DNA from: Sphingosinicella sp963974575
Lineage (GTDB): Bacteria; Pseudomonadota; Alphaproteobacteria; Sphingomonadales; Sphingomonadaceae
Length of the DNA: 64,000 bases
NCBI RefSeq assembly: GCF_963974575.1
Contig: NZ_CAXBBQ010000001.1
Location: 124,001-188,000 of the forward strand
Direction: 5' to 3'
This document shows, piece by piece, positions 52,426 to 61,339 of the stretch. Numbering within the stretch: position 1 is the first letter of the stretch; the number at the start of each line of letters is the position of its first letter. The position numbers and the translations under genes were made by a program. Under the pieces are notes generated by a model, which did not search any database, had not been told where the DNA came from, and saw only the letters and a program-made list of their open reading frames with translations.

Positions 52426-55238
52426 GCGAGAACCTCCCCGCACCGCACGCAAAGCTCGGTCGCGGGGTCGACATCGCCGGTGTGGCGCCAGCAGCGGGCG
52501 CACTTTTCGGCCTCGGTGCGCGTGACCACCGTAGAATCGCCTCCATATTCGGCCGCGCTGACGATCGAAACCTCGGCGAAGTCGGCCGCCGAGATGCCGG
52601 CCACTTCGGGAAGGCGCACGACCGCCTCGTTCGACGAACGGATCGTCTTCTCGCGGCGGAAGGGCTCGATCGCTTCGGTGACGCTTTCACGCGCGGCGCG
52701 GATCGTCGCCCACTTTTCCCCAAGCGCCGCATCGAGCCACGCCGCGTCGATCTCCGGCCAATCGAGCAGGTGAACCGAGCCGTCTTCACTCGGGAAGCGA
52801 GCCTGCCAGGCTTCTTCGGCCGTGAACACCAGAACGGGGGCGAACCAGCGGGTGAGCGCGTGGAACAGCGTGTCCATGACTGTCCGGCACGCGCGTCGTT
52901 TCGCTGACGTCACGGCGTCACAGTAAAGACTGTCCTTGCGCACATCGAAGTAGAAGGCGCTGAGGTCATGGACGCAGAACGCCTGCAACGCGGTCACGTA
53001 GCGCGTGAAATCGTAATCGTTCACGCACTGGCGCAGCTCGTCGCCGAGTTCGGCGAGGCGGTGCAGCACCCAGCGTTCCAGCTCCGGCATGTCAGACGCC
53101 GCGATGCGCTCGGCCTCGTCGAAGCCTTCGAGCGCGCCGAGGAGGTAGCGGAAGGTGTTGCGGACCTTGCGGTAGGCATCGGTCATGCCGCGCATGATTT
53201 CCGGGCCTATCCTGTGATCCTCGCGCCAGTCGACGTTCACCGCCCACAGGCGCAGCACATCCGCGCCGCTTTCGCCGATCACCTTGTTCGGGTCGATCGT
53301 GTTGCCGAGGCTCTTCGACATCTTGCGACCCGACGCATCGAGCGTGAAGCCATGCGTGACGACCGCATCATACGGCGCGCGGCCGCGCGTGACGCAGGAT
53401 TGCAGCAGCGAGGACTGGAACCAGCCGCGATGCTGATCCGACCCTTCGAGATAGAGATCGGCGGGCCAGCGCAGGTCCGGCCAGCGGCCCGATTCGAGCA
53501 CGAAGGCGTGCGTGCAGCCCGAATCGAACCACACGTCGAGAATGTCGCCGATGCGCTCGTAGTCGTCGGCCTTGTAGCGATCGCCCAGGAAGACCTGCGG
53601 ATCGGTGCCCGTCCACGCATCGACACCCTCGGCGCGGACCGCCGCGACGATGCGGGCGTTCACTTCCGCGTCGACGAGATATTCGCCCGTCTGCCGATGC
53701 ACGAACAGCGTGATCGGCACGCCCCACGCGCGCTGGCGCGAGAGCACCCAATCGGGCCGCCCGGAAACCATCGCGCCGATGCGGTTCGCGCCGCGTTCCG
53801 GCACCCAGCGCACGCGCTCGATCTCCGCCATCGCGGTTTCGCGGAGCGTGCGGCCCTGCCCCTGCGCGCTGCGAATCTCGGCTTCGGTCTTGCAGAGCGG
53901 GATCTGGCCGTCGATCGGCTTGTCCATCGGCACGAACCACTGCGGCGTGCAGCGGAAGATCACTTTGGCCTTCGAGCGCCACGAGTGCGGGTAGGAGTGC
54001 TTGTAGTCGGCGGACGCTGCGAGCAGACCGCCGACCTCGGCAAGCGCCGCGCAGACGGGGCCGTCCGGCGCGTTCACCTTGTAGACGTGGTTGCCGCCGA
54101 CCACCGGCCAATCCGCCTGATAGGTGCCGTCCGGCCCCACCACGAACTTCGGCTCGATACCGTTCGCCTTGCACAGCCAGAAGTCGTCTTCGCCGTGGTC
54201 CGGCGCCATGTGGACGATGCCCGTGCCGGTGTCGGTCGTGACGAAATCGCCCGCGAGGAGCGGACGCGGTTCGGCGAAGAAACCGCCGAGATGGTGCCAC
54301 GGGTGGCGTGCGATGGCGCCGGCGAGATCGGCGCCCTTGACCGGTTTTGCGGCAACGGATGGTTGCACGCCATAGCGCGCCAACGTCGGTGCGAGCAGCG
54401 CTTCGGCAACAAGCAGACGTTTGCCACCAGTCTCGACCACCACGTAGTCGAGGTCCGGCCCATACGCGAGCGCCCGGTTCACCGGGATCGTCCACGGGGT
54501 CGTCGTCCAGATCACCGCATAAGCGCCGACCAGTTCCGGCGCGTTCGGCGCCTCGGTGATCTCGAACGCCACGTCCACCTGCGTGGAAACGATGTCCTCG
54601 TATTCGACCTCGGCTTCGGCGAGCGCGGTCTTTTCCACGGGCGACCACATCACGGGCTTCGCGCCGCGGTAAAGTTGCCCGCTTTCCGCCACCTTCAGCA
54701 GCTCGGAAACGATCGTCGATTCCGCCTGGAAATCCATCGTAAGGTACGGATTGTCCCAATCGCCGTTGATGCCGAGGCGCTTCAGCTGCTCACGCTGACG
54801 GTTCACCCAGTTCTGCGCGTAGGCGCGGCATTCGGCGCGGAAGGCCTTGGGGTCGACCTCGTCCTTGTTCTTGCCCTTCTTGCGGTATTCCTCCTCGACC
54901 TTCCATTCGATCGGAAGCCCGTGGCAATCCCAGCCCGGAACATAGGGCGCGTCCTTGCCGAGCAGCGTCTGCGTGCGGACGACCATGTCTTTCAGCACGT
55001 GGTTGAGCGCGTGGCCGATGTGCATGTCGCCGTTGGCGTAGGGCGGGCCGTCGTGGAGGACGAACTTTTCGCGACCCTTCCGCTCGGCGCGGAGGCGCTT
55101 GTAGAAATCCAGCCCCTGCCAGCGCGCGAGCCATTTCGGCTCCGCATCGGCAAGTCCGGCCTTCATCGGGAAATCGGTCTTCGGCAGGAAGACGGTGTCG
55201 CGGTAGTCTTTACGTGTTTCGTCGCTCATATCGGGCAT
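52422..55238 (-). CDS. ileS: isoleucine-tRNA ligase
   Basis: 938 aa, standard length. HIGH motif HIGH at 73-76 (HDGPPYANGDMHIGH), an editing CP1 domain (GTGIVHMAPDHGEDDF), the KMSKS loop GRKMSKSLGNT, and a C-terminal zinc finger (KCARCWRHTGD and LCVRCGEVL). No frameshift. The start could be ATG 55238 or ATG 55229. Confidence 0.97.
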   Translation of the reverse strand: MPDMSDETRKDYRDTVFLPKTDFPMKAGLADAEPKWLARWQGLDFYKRLRAERKGREKFVLHDGPPYANGDMHIGHALNHVLKDMVVRTQTLLGKDAPYVPGWDCHGLPIEWKVEEEYRKKGKNKDEVDPKAFRAECRAYAQNWVNRQREQLKRLGINGDWDNPYLTMDFQAESTIVSELLKVAESGQLYRGAKPVMWSPVEKTALAEAEVEYEDIVSTQVDVAFEITEAPNAPELVGAYAVIWTTTPWTIPVNRALAYGPDLDYVVVETGGKRLLVAEALLAPTLARYGVQPSVAAKPVKGADLAGAIARHPWHHLGGFFAEPRPLLAGDFVTTDTGTGIVHMAPDHGEDDFWLCKANGIEPKFVVGPDGTYQADWPVVGGNHVYKVNAPDGPVCAALAEVGGLLAASADYKHSYPHSWRSKAKVIFRCTPQWFVPMDKPIDGQIPLCKTEAEIRSAQGQGRTLRETAMAEIERVRWVPERGANRIGAMVSGRPDWVLSRQRAWGVPITLFVHRQTGEYLVDAEVNARIVAAVRAEGVDAWTGTDPQVFLGDRYKADDYERIGDILDVWFDSGCTHAFVLESGRWPDLRWPADLYLEGSDQHRGWFQSSLLQSCVTRGRAPYDAVVTHGFTLDASGRKMSKSLGNTIDPNKVIGESGADVLRLWAVNVDWREDHRIGPEIMRGMTDAYRKVRNTFRYLLGALEGFDEAERIAASDMPELERWVLHRLAELGDELRQCVNDYDFTRYVTALQAFCVHDLSAFYFDVRKDSLYCDAVTSAKRRACRTVMDTLFHALTRWFAPVLVFTAEEAWQARFPSEDGSVHLLDWPEIDAAWLDAALGEKWATIRAARESVTEAIEPFRREKTIRSSNEAVVRLPEVAGISAADFAEVSIVSAAEYGGDSTVVTRTEAEKCARCWRHTGDVDPATELCVRCGEVLA

Positions 55239-55243
55239 ACGCC

Positions 55244-56173
55244 CTAGAGCAGCGCGGCGCGCGCGTCCACGATATCCTTGGCGATCTGGGCCTTCAGCAC
55301 GTCGAGGCTGGCAAGTTTCATTTCAGGGCGCAGATGCGCGATCAGCTGTGTCTCGATGCTCTGCCCGTAAAGGTCTTCTGCAAAGTCGAACACATGGACT
55401 TCGAGCAGCTCCTTCGGCGGCGTGAACATGGGCCGGATGCCGAGGTTCGCGACGCCTTCCACCACGCGCCCGTCTTCCAGCCGGCACCGCACGGCATAAA
55501 TGCCGTAGGCAGGGCGGACATATTCGGCATCGATCGCGACGTTGGCTGTCGGCACGTCGATCGTGCGGCCGCGCTTGTCACCATGCTCCACAATGCCGCG
55601 AATAGCGAAAGGGCGCCCCATCAGCGCCGTGGCTTCGCGGCAATGCCCCGCCTGCAGCGCAGCGCGCACGCGCGTGGAAGAGATGATCGCCGCGCCTTCA
55701 TCGCGCACCGGCGCGACGGTTTCGGGGATGAGACCGTGGGCGCTGCCCAGTTCGAGCAGCGTTGCCGTGTCCCCGCTCGCGCCGCGCCCGAAGGTGAAGT
55801 CTTCACCGGTGACGGTGCCCGTGAGGCCGAGGCGCCCGACGAGAACGCCCGAGACGAATTCATCGGCCGTTAGCGCCGCGAACGCCGCATCGAAACGCAG
55901 CACCACGGCGGCATCCAAGCCGAACGCTTCCAGCAGATCGAGCTTCTGCTCGGTCGTCGTCAGCGCGAAGGGCGGGGATTGCGGACGGAACAGCCGCGCC
56001 GGATGCGGATCGAAGGTGATCGCGAGCGCGGGTAGCCCTTCGCCGTGCGCGCGTTCGAGCGCCCGGCCCACCACCGCCTGATGGCCGCTGTGGAAGCCAT
56101 CGAAATTCCCGATCGCCGCAATGCCGCCGCGAAGCGCGTCGGGCAGCGGCGCATCCCCCGTGATGCGTTTCAT
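55244..56173 (-). CDS. ribF: bifunctional riboflavin kinase / FAD synthetase
   Basis: 309 aa. The N-terminal adenylyltransferase domain has IGNFDGFHSGHQAVV and TFDPHPARLF, and the C-terminal kinase domain has GKGRPFAIRG-type GRPFAIRGIVEHGDKRGR, TANVAIDAEYVRPAYGIYA and GVANLGIRPMF. It converts riboflavin to FMN and FAD. It ends 5 nt before ileS starts. Confidence 0.96.
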   Translation of the reverse strand: MKRITGDAPLPDALRGGIAAIGNFDGFHSGHQAVVGRALERAHGEGLPALAITFDPHPARLFRPQSPPFALTTTEQKLDLLEAFGLDAAVVLRFDAAFAALTADEFVSGVLVGRLGLTGTVTGEDFTFGRGASGDTATLLELGSAHGLIPETVAPVRDEGAAIISSTRVRAALQAGHCREATALMGRPFAIRGIVEHGDKRGRTIDVPTANVAIDAEYVRPAYGIYAVRCRLEDGRVVEGVANLGIRPMFTPPKELLEVHVFDFAEDLYGQSIETQLIAHLRPEMKLASLDVLKAQIAKDIVDARAALL

Positions 56174-56197
56174 GGCCGCTCTGCTATCCCGCCCAGC

Positions 56198-57355
56198 CTA
56201 TCGCGGCAAGGTGGCGCGGAGCACGCGGAGCACGTTGCCACCCATCGCCTTTTCGATTTCGGCCTGCGTGAAACCCTGATCGAGAAGCGCCTGTGTGATG
56301 GCGGGAAGGTGCGCCGCATCGACGCCCACGGTCGTCGCGCCGTCCCAGTCTGACCCGAGGCCGACATGATCGATGCCGACGAGATCGCGCACATGCCGCA
56401 TCGCGCGCGCCGTCGCCTGCGGCGTCGCCGCGCACACGGCGGCATCCCAGAAACCGATACCGACGACACCGCCCGTGGCCGCGATGCCGCGGATTTCCTC
56501 GTCCGTGAGGTTGCGGTTGGTGTTGCACGTCGCCTTGACGCCGCCGTGGCTGTAGACGACCGGCTTCGTTACCAGCTTCAGCGCCTCGGCGACGGTCTTG
56601 TGGCTGGCGTGGGCGAGATCGACGACCATGCCTTTCGCCTCCATGCGGCGGATGACATCGCGGCCGAGCGGGGTGAGCCCGCCCTTTTCGAGCCCGTGCA
56701 TCGAGCCTGCCAGTTCATTATCGAAGAAGTGCGTAAGGCCCGCCATGCGGTAGCCCGCATCGAACAGCACATCGACGTTGCCGAGCTTGCCTTCGAGGTT
56801 CTGCAGGCCTTCGATCGAGAGCAGCGCGCCGGTCGCGGTCCTGTCGGCGAGCAGCGCATCGAGATCGCGCACCGTCTGTACCAGCGCGAAGCCCTTCGCG
56901 CGCTGCATCCGCTCGGCGTGCCAGAGCGAGCGCTGGAGCAGCGAATCCCATGTGCGCGGCGGCTGGAGCTGCGCGATCGTGAGCATCGTGATGGTGTCGG
57001 TGTCGGCGCCGTTCGACTCGTAATTCTGGCCCTTCGGCGACTTGGTGACGGAGGAGAAGACCTGCAGCTTCACATTACCCTCCTGAAGCCGCGGCAGATC
57101 GACATGGCCCCGATCGGCGCGCGCTTCGGGATCGCGCTTCCAGAGCAGCGTATCGGAGTGAAGATCGGCGATCGCCAGCCGGTCGTGCAGCGCCTGCGCG
57201 GCGGGGCTGACGGTCCATTCGCCCGAGCCCGCGATGCGGTTCATCGACCGCTCGAGGATGCCGGGCGCAAGGCCGAAGAAGAGGATGGCGGCAAGGACGA
57301 CGAGCGCCGCCACGATCCAGGGCCAGCGCCGTCTGCGCACCTTCGCCTTTGCCAT
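56198..57355 (-). CDS. membrane dipeptidase (renal dipeptidase family, M19)
   Basis: 385 aa, zinc dipeptidase anchored by an N-terminal helix (WPWIVAALVVLAAILFFGLA). Metal-site blocks are IADLHSDTLLW, LLSIEGLQNLEG (bridging Glu), VVDLAHASHKTVAEAL, PVVYSHGGVKATCNTNRNLTDEEIR and HVGLGSDWDGAT. ATG 57355 overlaps the folA stop as TGATG. It hydrolyses dipeptides; the natural substrate is not known. Confidence 0.9.
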   Translation of the reverse strand: MAKAKVRRRRWPWIVAALVVLAAILFFGLAPGILERSMNRIAGSGEWTVSPAAQALHDRLAIADLHSDTLLWKRDPEARADRGHVDLPRLQEGNVKLQVFSSVTKSPKGQNYESNGADTDTITMLTIAQLQPPRTWDSLLQRSLWHAERMQRAKGFALVQTVRDLDALLADRTATGALLSIEGLQNLEGKLGNVDVLFDAGYRMAGLTHFFDNELAGSMHGLEKGGLTPLGRDVIRRMEAKGMVVDLAHASHKTVAEALKLVTKPVVYSHGGVKATCNTNRNLTDEEIRGIAATGGVVGIGFWDAAVCAATPQATARAMRHVRDLVGIDHVGLGSDWDGATTVGVDAAHLPAITQALLDQGFTQAEIEKAMGGNVLRVLRATLPR

Positions 57356-57870
57356 CAAACCGCCTCCAACGTTACGAAATCAAAAGCGGGATGCGTCTCC
57401 CCCGCCGCGTGAACCTCGCGGAAGGTCTCACGCCAGCGCGCGGGATCAAGCTCTGGAAAATAGGTATCGCCTTCGGGCGCGGCGTGAATTTCGGTAAGCT
57501 CGATGCGCGTCGCGAAGGGAAGCGCCTGCGCATATATCTCCGCGCCGCCCACCACCATGATCGCCTCGGCGCGCGTACGCGGATCGAGACCGGCGGCGGC
57601 GATCGCTTCGGCGAGGTTCGGCACGACGGTCACACCCTCCGCCTGCCAGCCCGGCTGGCGCGTGAGCACGATGTTGTGGCGGCCGGGCAGCGGCTTGCCG
57701 ATCGATTCGAAGGTCTTGCGGCCCATGATCACGGGCTTGCCGACCGTGATGCGCTTGAAGCGCTTCAGGTCTTCGGAAAGATGCCACGGCATCGCGCCGT
57801 CCTTGCCGATCACCCGATTGTCGGCACGCGCAACGACGAGAACGATGTCCGGCCTGTACGTAGGGGTCAC
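57355..57870 (-). CDS. folA: dihydrofolate reductase
   Basis: 171 aa. VLVVARADNRVIGKDGAMPWHL, MGRKTFESIGKPLPGRHNIV and IMVVGGAEIYAQAL are the NADPH and folate sites. The start is GTG 57870, overlapping the thyA stop (GTGA), so expression is coupled to thymidylate synthesis, which consumes reduced folate. Confidence 0.95.
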   Translation of the reverse strand: MTPTYRPDIVLVVARADNRVIGKDGAMPWHLSEDLKRFKRITVGKPVIMGRKTFESIGKPLPGRHNIVLTRQPGWQAEGVTVVPNLAEAIAAAGLDPRTRAEAIMVVGGAEIYAQALPFATRIELTEIHAAPEGDTYFPELDPARWRETFREVHAAGETHPAFDFVTLEAV

Positions 57871-58661
57871 ACCGCCACCGGCGCCTTGATGTGCGGCTGC
57901 GCTTCATAGCCGACGAGTTCGAAATCCTCGTAGCGGAAGCCGAAGATGTCCTTCACGTCCGGGTTGATGCGCATCTCGGGGAGCGCCATCGGGCGGCGCG
58001 TCAGCTGCAGGTCGGCCTGATCGAGGTGATTGAGGTAGAGGTGCGCATCGCCGAAGCTGTGGATGAACTCGCCCGGCTTCAGCCCCGTCACCTGCGCCAT
58101 CATCTGCGTGAGGAGCGCGTAGGAGGCGATGTTGAAAGGCACGCCGAGGAACACGTCGGCACTGCGCTGGTAGAGCTGGCAGGAGAGCCGGCCTTCCGCG
58201 ACGTAGAACTGGAACAGGCAGTGGCAGGGCGGCAGCGCCATGCTGTCCACCTCCGCGACGTTCCATGCCGACACGATCAGGCGCCGCGATTCGGGATTGC
58301 GGCGGATCATCTCGACGAGGTTCGCGATCTGGTCGATCACGCGCCCGTCCGGCGTTTCCCAGCGGCGCCACTGCTTGCCGTAGACGGGGCCGAGCTCGCC
58401 TTCGCTGTCCGCCCACTCATCCCAGATCGAGACGCCGTTTTCCTTCAGGTAGCGGATGTTGGTGTCGCCCGAGAGGAACCAGAGCAGCTCGTGCGCGATC
58501 GATTTCAGGTGCAGCTTCTTCGTCGTCAGCATCGGGAAGCCATCGGCGAGATCGAAGCGCATCTGGTGCCCGAAAACGCTGAGCGTTCCCGTGCCGGTGC
58601 GGTCGCCGCGCTCGGTGCCGTGACGGCGGACGCGGGCGAGAAGGTCGAGATATTGCTGCAT
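57867..58661 (-). CDS. thyA: thymidylate synthase
   Basis: 264 aa, the same length as E. coli ThyA. The catalytic Cys is Cys146 in LPPCHCLFQFYV, with RTGTGTLSVFG at the N-terminus and NIASYALLTQMMAQVTGL near the folate site. The start ATG 58661 has no strong ribosome site. It is the first gene of the thyA-folA-dipeptidase-ribF-ileS-lspA run. Confidence 0.97.
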   Translation of the reverse strand: MQQYLDLLARVRRHGTERGDRTGTGTLSVFGHQMRFDLADGFPMLTTKKLHLKSIAHELLWFLSGDTNIRYLKENGVSIWDEWADSEGELGPVYGKQWRRWETPDGRVIDQIANLVEMIRRNPESRRLIVSAWNVAEVDSMALPPCHCLFQFYVAEGRLSCQLYQRSADVFLGVPFNIASYALLTQMMAQVTGLKPGEFIHSFGDAHLYLNHLDQADLQLTRRPMALPEMRINPDVKDIFGFRYEDFELVGYEAQPHIKAPVAV

Positions 58662-58790
58662 GGAGAAAGATATACGACGCCCCGAGCCGCTTGGCGAGAA
58701 AAGACACAAATCATTCAAAAATAAGGACTTGCCAAATCGTAGCCCGCCAGATCATTACGGATGCGTTTCTGAACGGGGGGATCGTTCAGT
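58662..58790. promoter_or_regulatory. divergent promoter region thyA / glycosyltransferase
   Basis: 129 nt between two divergent starts, with an AT-richer core (acaaatcattcaaaaataag at 58709-58728). No assigned motif. Confidence 0.35.
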
Positions 58791-60200
58791 TTGGAAGAGT
58801 CGTACGTCTGGCTGGCCGGATACTGGCTGCTGACGCGAGAGCTGCTGCTTCTCGCGGCGGCGGGCGTTGCCGTATCGAGCCTCGACGATCTTCTGTTCGA
58901 CATCCTCTATTTCGCGCGGGAGCTCTGGCGGCGGCTCACCATATATCGGGTCTGGGCGCGCGCGGATGCGAGCACGCTCGTGGGACCGGGGGTCGGCGCG
59001 CCGATCGCGGTGTTCGTGCCCGCCTGGGATGAGGCGGACGTGATCGGCCAGATGCTCGCGACGTTCACGCGCACGATGCGGCACCCGCGATACCGGATCT
59101 TCGTCGGCGTCTATCCCAACGACCCGCCGACGCGCGCGGCGGTGGACGCGGTCGCCGATCCCCGGATCGAAATCGTCGCCGCGCCGCATCTCGGGCCGAC
59201 CACCAAGGCCGACTGCCTGAACGCGATCTGGCACGGCATGGAGGCGTATGAGCGCGCGCATGGCGTGCGCTTCAAAGCGGTCGTCCTGCACGACGCCGAA
59301 GACGTGGCGCACGCACGCGAACTCGACGTCATCGACTATCTGATCCCGGCGAAGGCGATGGTGCAGCTTCCGGTCGTACCCTTCGCCGATCCACAGTCGC
59401 GCTGGATCGCGGGGCATTACCTCGACGAGTTCGCCGAGAGCCACACCAAGGACATGGTGGTGCGCGAGGCGATCGGCGCGGCGCTGCCCGCCGCCGGCGT
59501 CGCGTGCGGGTTCGAGCGGGAGATGATGGGGCAGATTGCGGACGCGCTCGGCGGCGCGCCGTTCGACCCCGATTCGCTCACCGTAGACTACGAACTCGGC
59601 CACCGCATCCACGCGCGCGGCGGCAATGCCGCGTTCGTCCGCATTCCCGGCACGCGCGGCGAGCCGCATGTGACGACGCGCGAGCATTTCCCGGCGACGC
59701 TCGAGGCCGCCGTGCGGCAGAAATCGCGCTGGCTGCTCGGCATCGCGCTCCACGGCTGGGACCGGATCGGCTGGCAGGGCGGGATCGCGGCGCGCTACAT
59801 GCTGCTGCGCGACCGCAAGGCGCTGCTGAACGCGCTTGTCGTGGTCGTCGCCTACGTCGCGGCGATCACCTACGCGGCTGCGATCGTGCTGAAGGGGACA
59901 GTGCCGGACGCGCGCACGCTCCCCGCCGTCGTCGAACGCGGCTCGGGACTCGAGGGGCTTTTGCGGCTGACAACCGCGCTTCTCGTCTGGCGGCTCGCGA
60001 TGCGGATGATGTTCACGGGGCGTCAGCACGGGCCCATGGAAGCGCTTCGCGCGCTTCCCCGCGCCTTCATCGCCAACATCGTGAACTTCCTCGCTGCCCT
60101 CCGCGCCTGTCGACTCTACGTCGGCAGCCTCATCAGCAAGACGCGCCCGGTCTGGGAAAAGACCGCGCACCGTTTCCCGCAAATCGAGGCGGACGAATAG
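58791..60200 (+). CDS. NfrB-like membrane glycosyltransferase (compact form)
   Basis: 469-residue family-2 glycosyltransferase with membrane helices at both ends. N-terminal hydrophobic segment (YWLLTRELLLLAAAGVAVS), GT block VFVPAWDEADVIGQML, the acidic site VLHDAEDVAHARELDVIDY, and a QKSRWLLGIALHGWDR motif (QxxRW). This matches the NfrB family first known as a phage N4 adsorption protein and later tied to an exopolysaccharide. E. coli NfrB carries a C-terminal c-di-GMP-binding domain, which is missing here. Start is TTG 58791, with a GGGGG stretch about 11 nt upstream. Confidence 0.85.
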   Translation: MEESYVWLAGYWLLTRELLLLAAAGVAVSSLDDLLFDILYFARELWRRLTIYRVWARADASTLVGPGVGAPIAVFVPAWDEADVIGQMLATFTRTMRHPRYRIFVGVYPNDPPTRAAVDAVADPRIEIVAAPHLGPTTKADCLNAIWHGMEAYERAHGVRFKAVVLHDAEDVAHARELDVIDYLIPAKAMVQLPVVPFADPQSRWIAGHYLDEFAESHTKDMVVREAIGAALPAAGVACGFEREMMGQIADALGGAPFDPDSLTVDYELGHRIHARGGNAAFVRIPGTRGEPHVTTREHFPATLEAAVRQKSRWLLGIALHGWDRIGWQGGIAARYMLLRDRKALLNALVVVVAYVAAITYAAAIVLKGTVPDARTLPAVVERGSGLEGLLRLTTALLVWRLAMRMMFTGRQHGPMEALRALPRAFIANIVNFLAALRACRLYVGSLISKTRPVWEKTAHRFPQIEADE

Positions 60201-61337
60201 ATGCGCCCGGTTCGCGCCTTCGGGGTCATGGCGGCCGCGCTCGCGCTGTGGGCGACGTGGCGCTTCGAGGCGGCGCGCGAGACCTTTGCCGCCATGCTCG
60301 CCGCGCACGCCCGGCCTGCTCCGGCGATGAAACATCTCGCGGGCAACCCGCGCGCAGACATCGCGGCTGCCTCACCGGCCGGGACACCGAGTGTGCTGCC
60401 GGCCCGTGCGGTCCCTGCTGTCCCATCCGCCGCCACCTTGCAGGCGCCTACCGCCCCGACAGAAGTTGCCGAAAACGTCGTACAAGTGGTCGCATCCGTT
60501 CCGGTGAGACGCGACGCCCCGACGGCCCATGATTTTGCCGCATCGGGCTACACCGCGCTGGCGCTGGGGGACCGCCGCACCGCGGCACGGCAATTCGACG
60601 CGGCGCTCGCCGCCGATCCGGGCCATGCCAATGCCGCGCTCTGGCAGGCTGAACGCACAGCGCTGCTCAAGGCGTGGCGTATCGATGCCTACAGCCTGAT
60701 CCGAAGCGGCGGCGGCGGCTTCGTCAGCGACCGTCCGCTGCTTGGCGGCGGGCAGAGCGGCGTCCGGCTCGGCTATACGCCGGGTCCGCTGGCGCGGCGC
60801 CCGATCGAACTGTTCGGCCGCCTCGCGATCGCGCACGACTGGCTCGACCTCAAAGGCCGCAGCGGGCAAGGCGCGGTCGGCGCCGCCTGGATGCCGCTTG
60901 GGCGCGACGGGCCCACTGTCGGCGCGGAGCGGCTGATCGCGATCGGCCGCGAGGGACGGGATGCGTGGGCCATCCGCGTGTCCGGCGGCGCGTGGCACGC
61001 GGCGGACGCGAAGCTTCCGATCGATCTCAGCGCCTATGCCGAAGCCGGTGTCGTCGGCGCGAGCAGCCGGGACGGGTTTGCCGGCGCGCAGGGACTCGCG
61101 CTCTACCCGGTCGCGGCGCGCGAGGGGACGCGGATCGGGCTCGGCGGGGGCGTGTGGGGCAGCGTGCAGGACGGCGGCGGCCGCACGGCATCGCGCCTTG
61201 AATTCGGCCCCGGCGCCCAGCTCTCGCAGCGCGTCGGCAAAGCCACGATCGCGCTGCGCGGCGAATACCGGTTCCGCGTCGCGGGCGATGCCGCGCCGGG
61301 AAGCGGGCCGGCGCTCACCGTCGCAACGCGGTTCTGA
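60201..61337 (+). CDS. NfrA C-terminal-like outer-membrane barrel protein
   Basis: 378 aa. An N-terminal helix (FGVMAAALALWATW) and a Pro/Ala-rich linker come first, then one TPR-like unit (AASGYTALALGDRRTAARQF, ALAADPGHANAALW) and a C-terminal region with beta-barrel strands (GGGQSGVRLGYTPGP and GAVGAAWMPLGRDGPTVGAE). The last part resembles the C-terminal domain of NfrA and BCSC-type exporters. It starts directly at the previous stop, so the pair is co-translated. It probably exports the polymer made by the upstream enzyme. E. coli NfrA is nearly three times longer. Confidence 0.75.
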   Translation: MRPVRAFGVMAAALALWATWRFEAARETFAAMLAAHARPAPAMKHLAGNPRADIAAASPAGTPSVLPARAVPAVPSAATLQAPTAPTEVAENVVQVVASVPVRRDAPTAHDFAASGYTALALGDRRTAARQFDAALAADPGHANAALWQAERTALLKAWRIDAYSLIRSGGGGFVSDRPLLGGGQSGVRLGYTPGPLARRPIELFGRLAIAHDWLDLKGRSGQGAVGAAWMPLGRDGPTVGAERLIAIGREGRDAWAIRVSGGAWHAADAKLPIDLSAYAEAGVVGASSRDGFAGAQGLALYPVAAREGTRIGLGGGVWGSVQDGGGRTASRLEFGPGAQLSQRVGKATIALRGEYRFRVAGDAAPGSGPALTVATRF

Positions 61338-61339
61338 CG

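Noticed and set aside
52968..55247. 759-codon plus-strand frame over ileS
   Set aside because: Antisense shadow of isoleucyl-tRNA synthetase.
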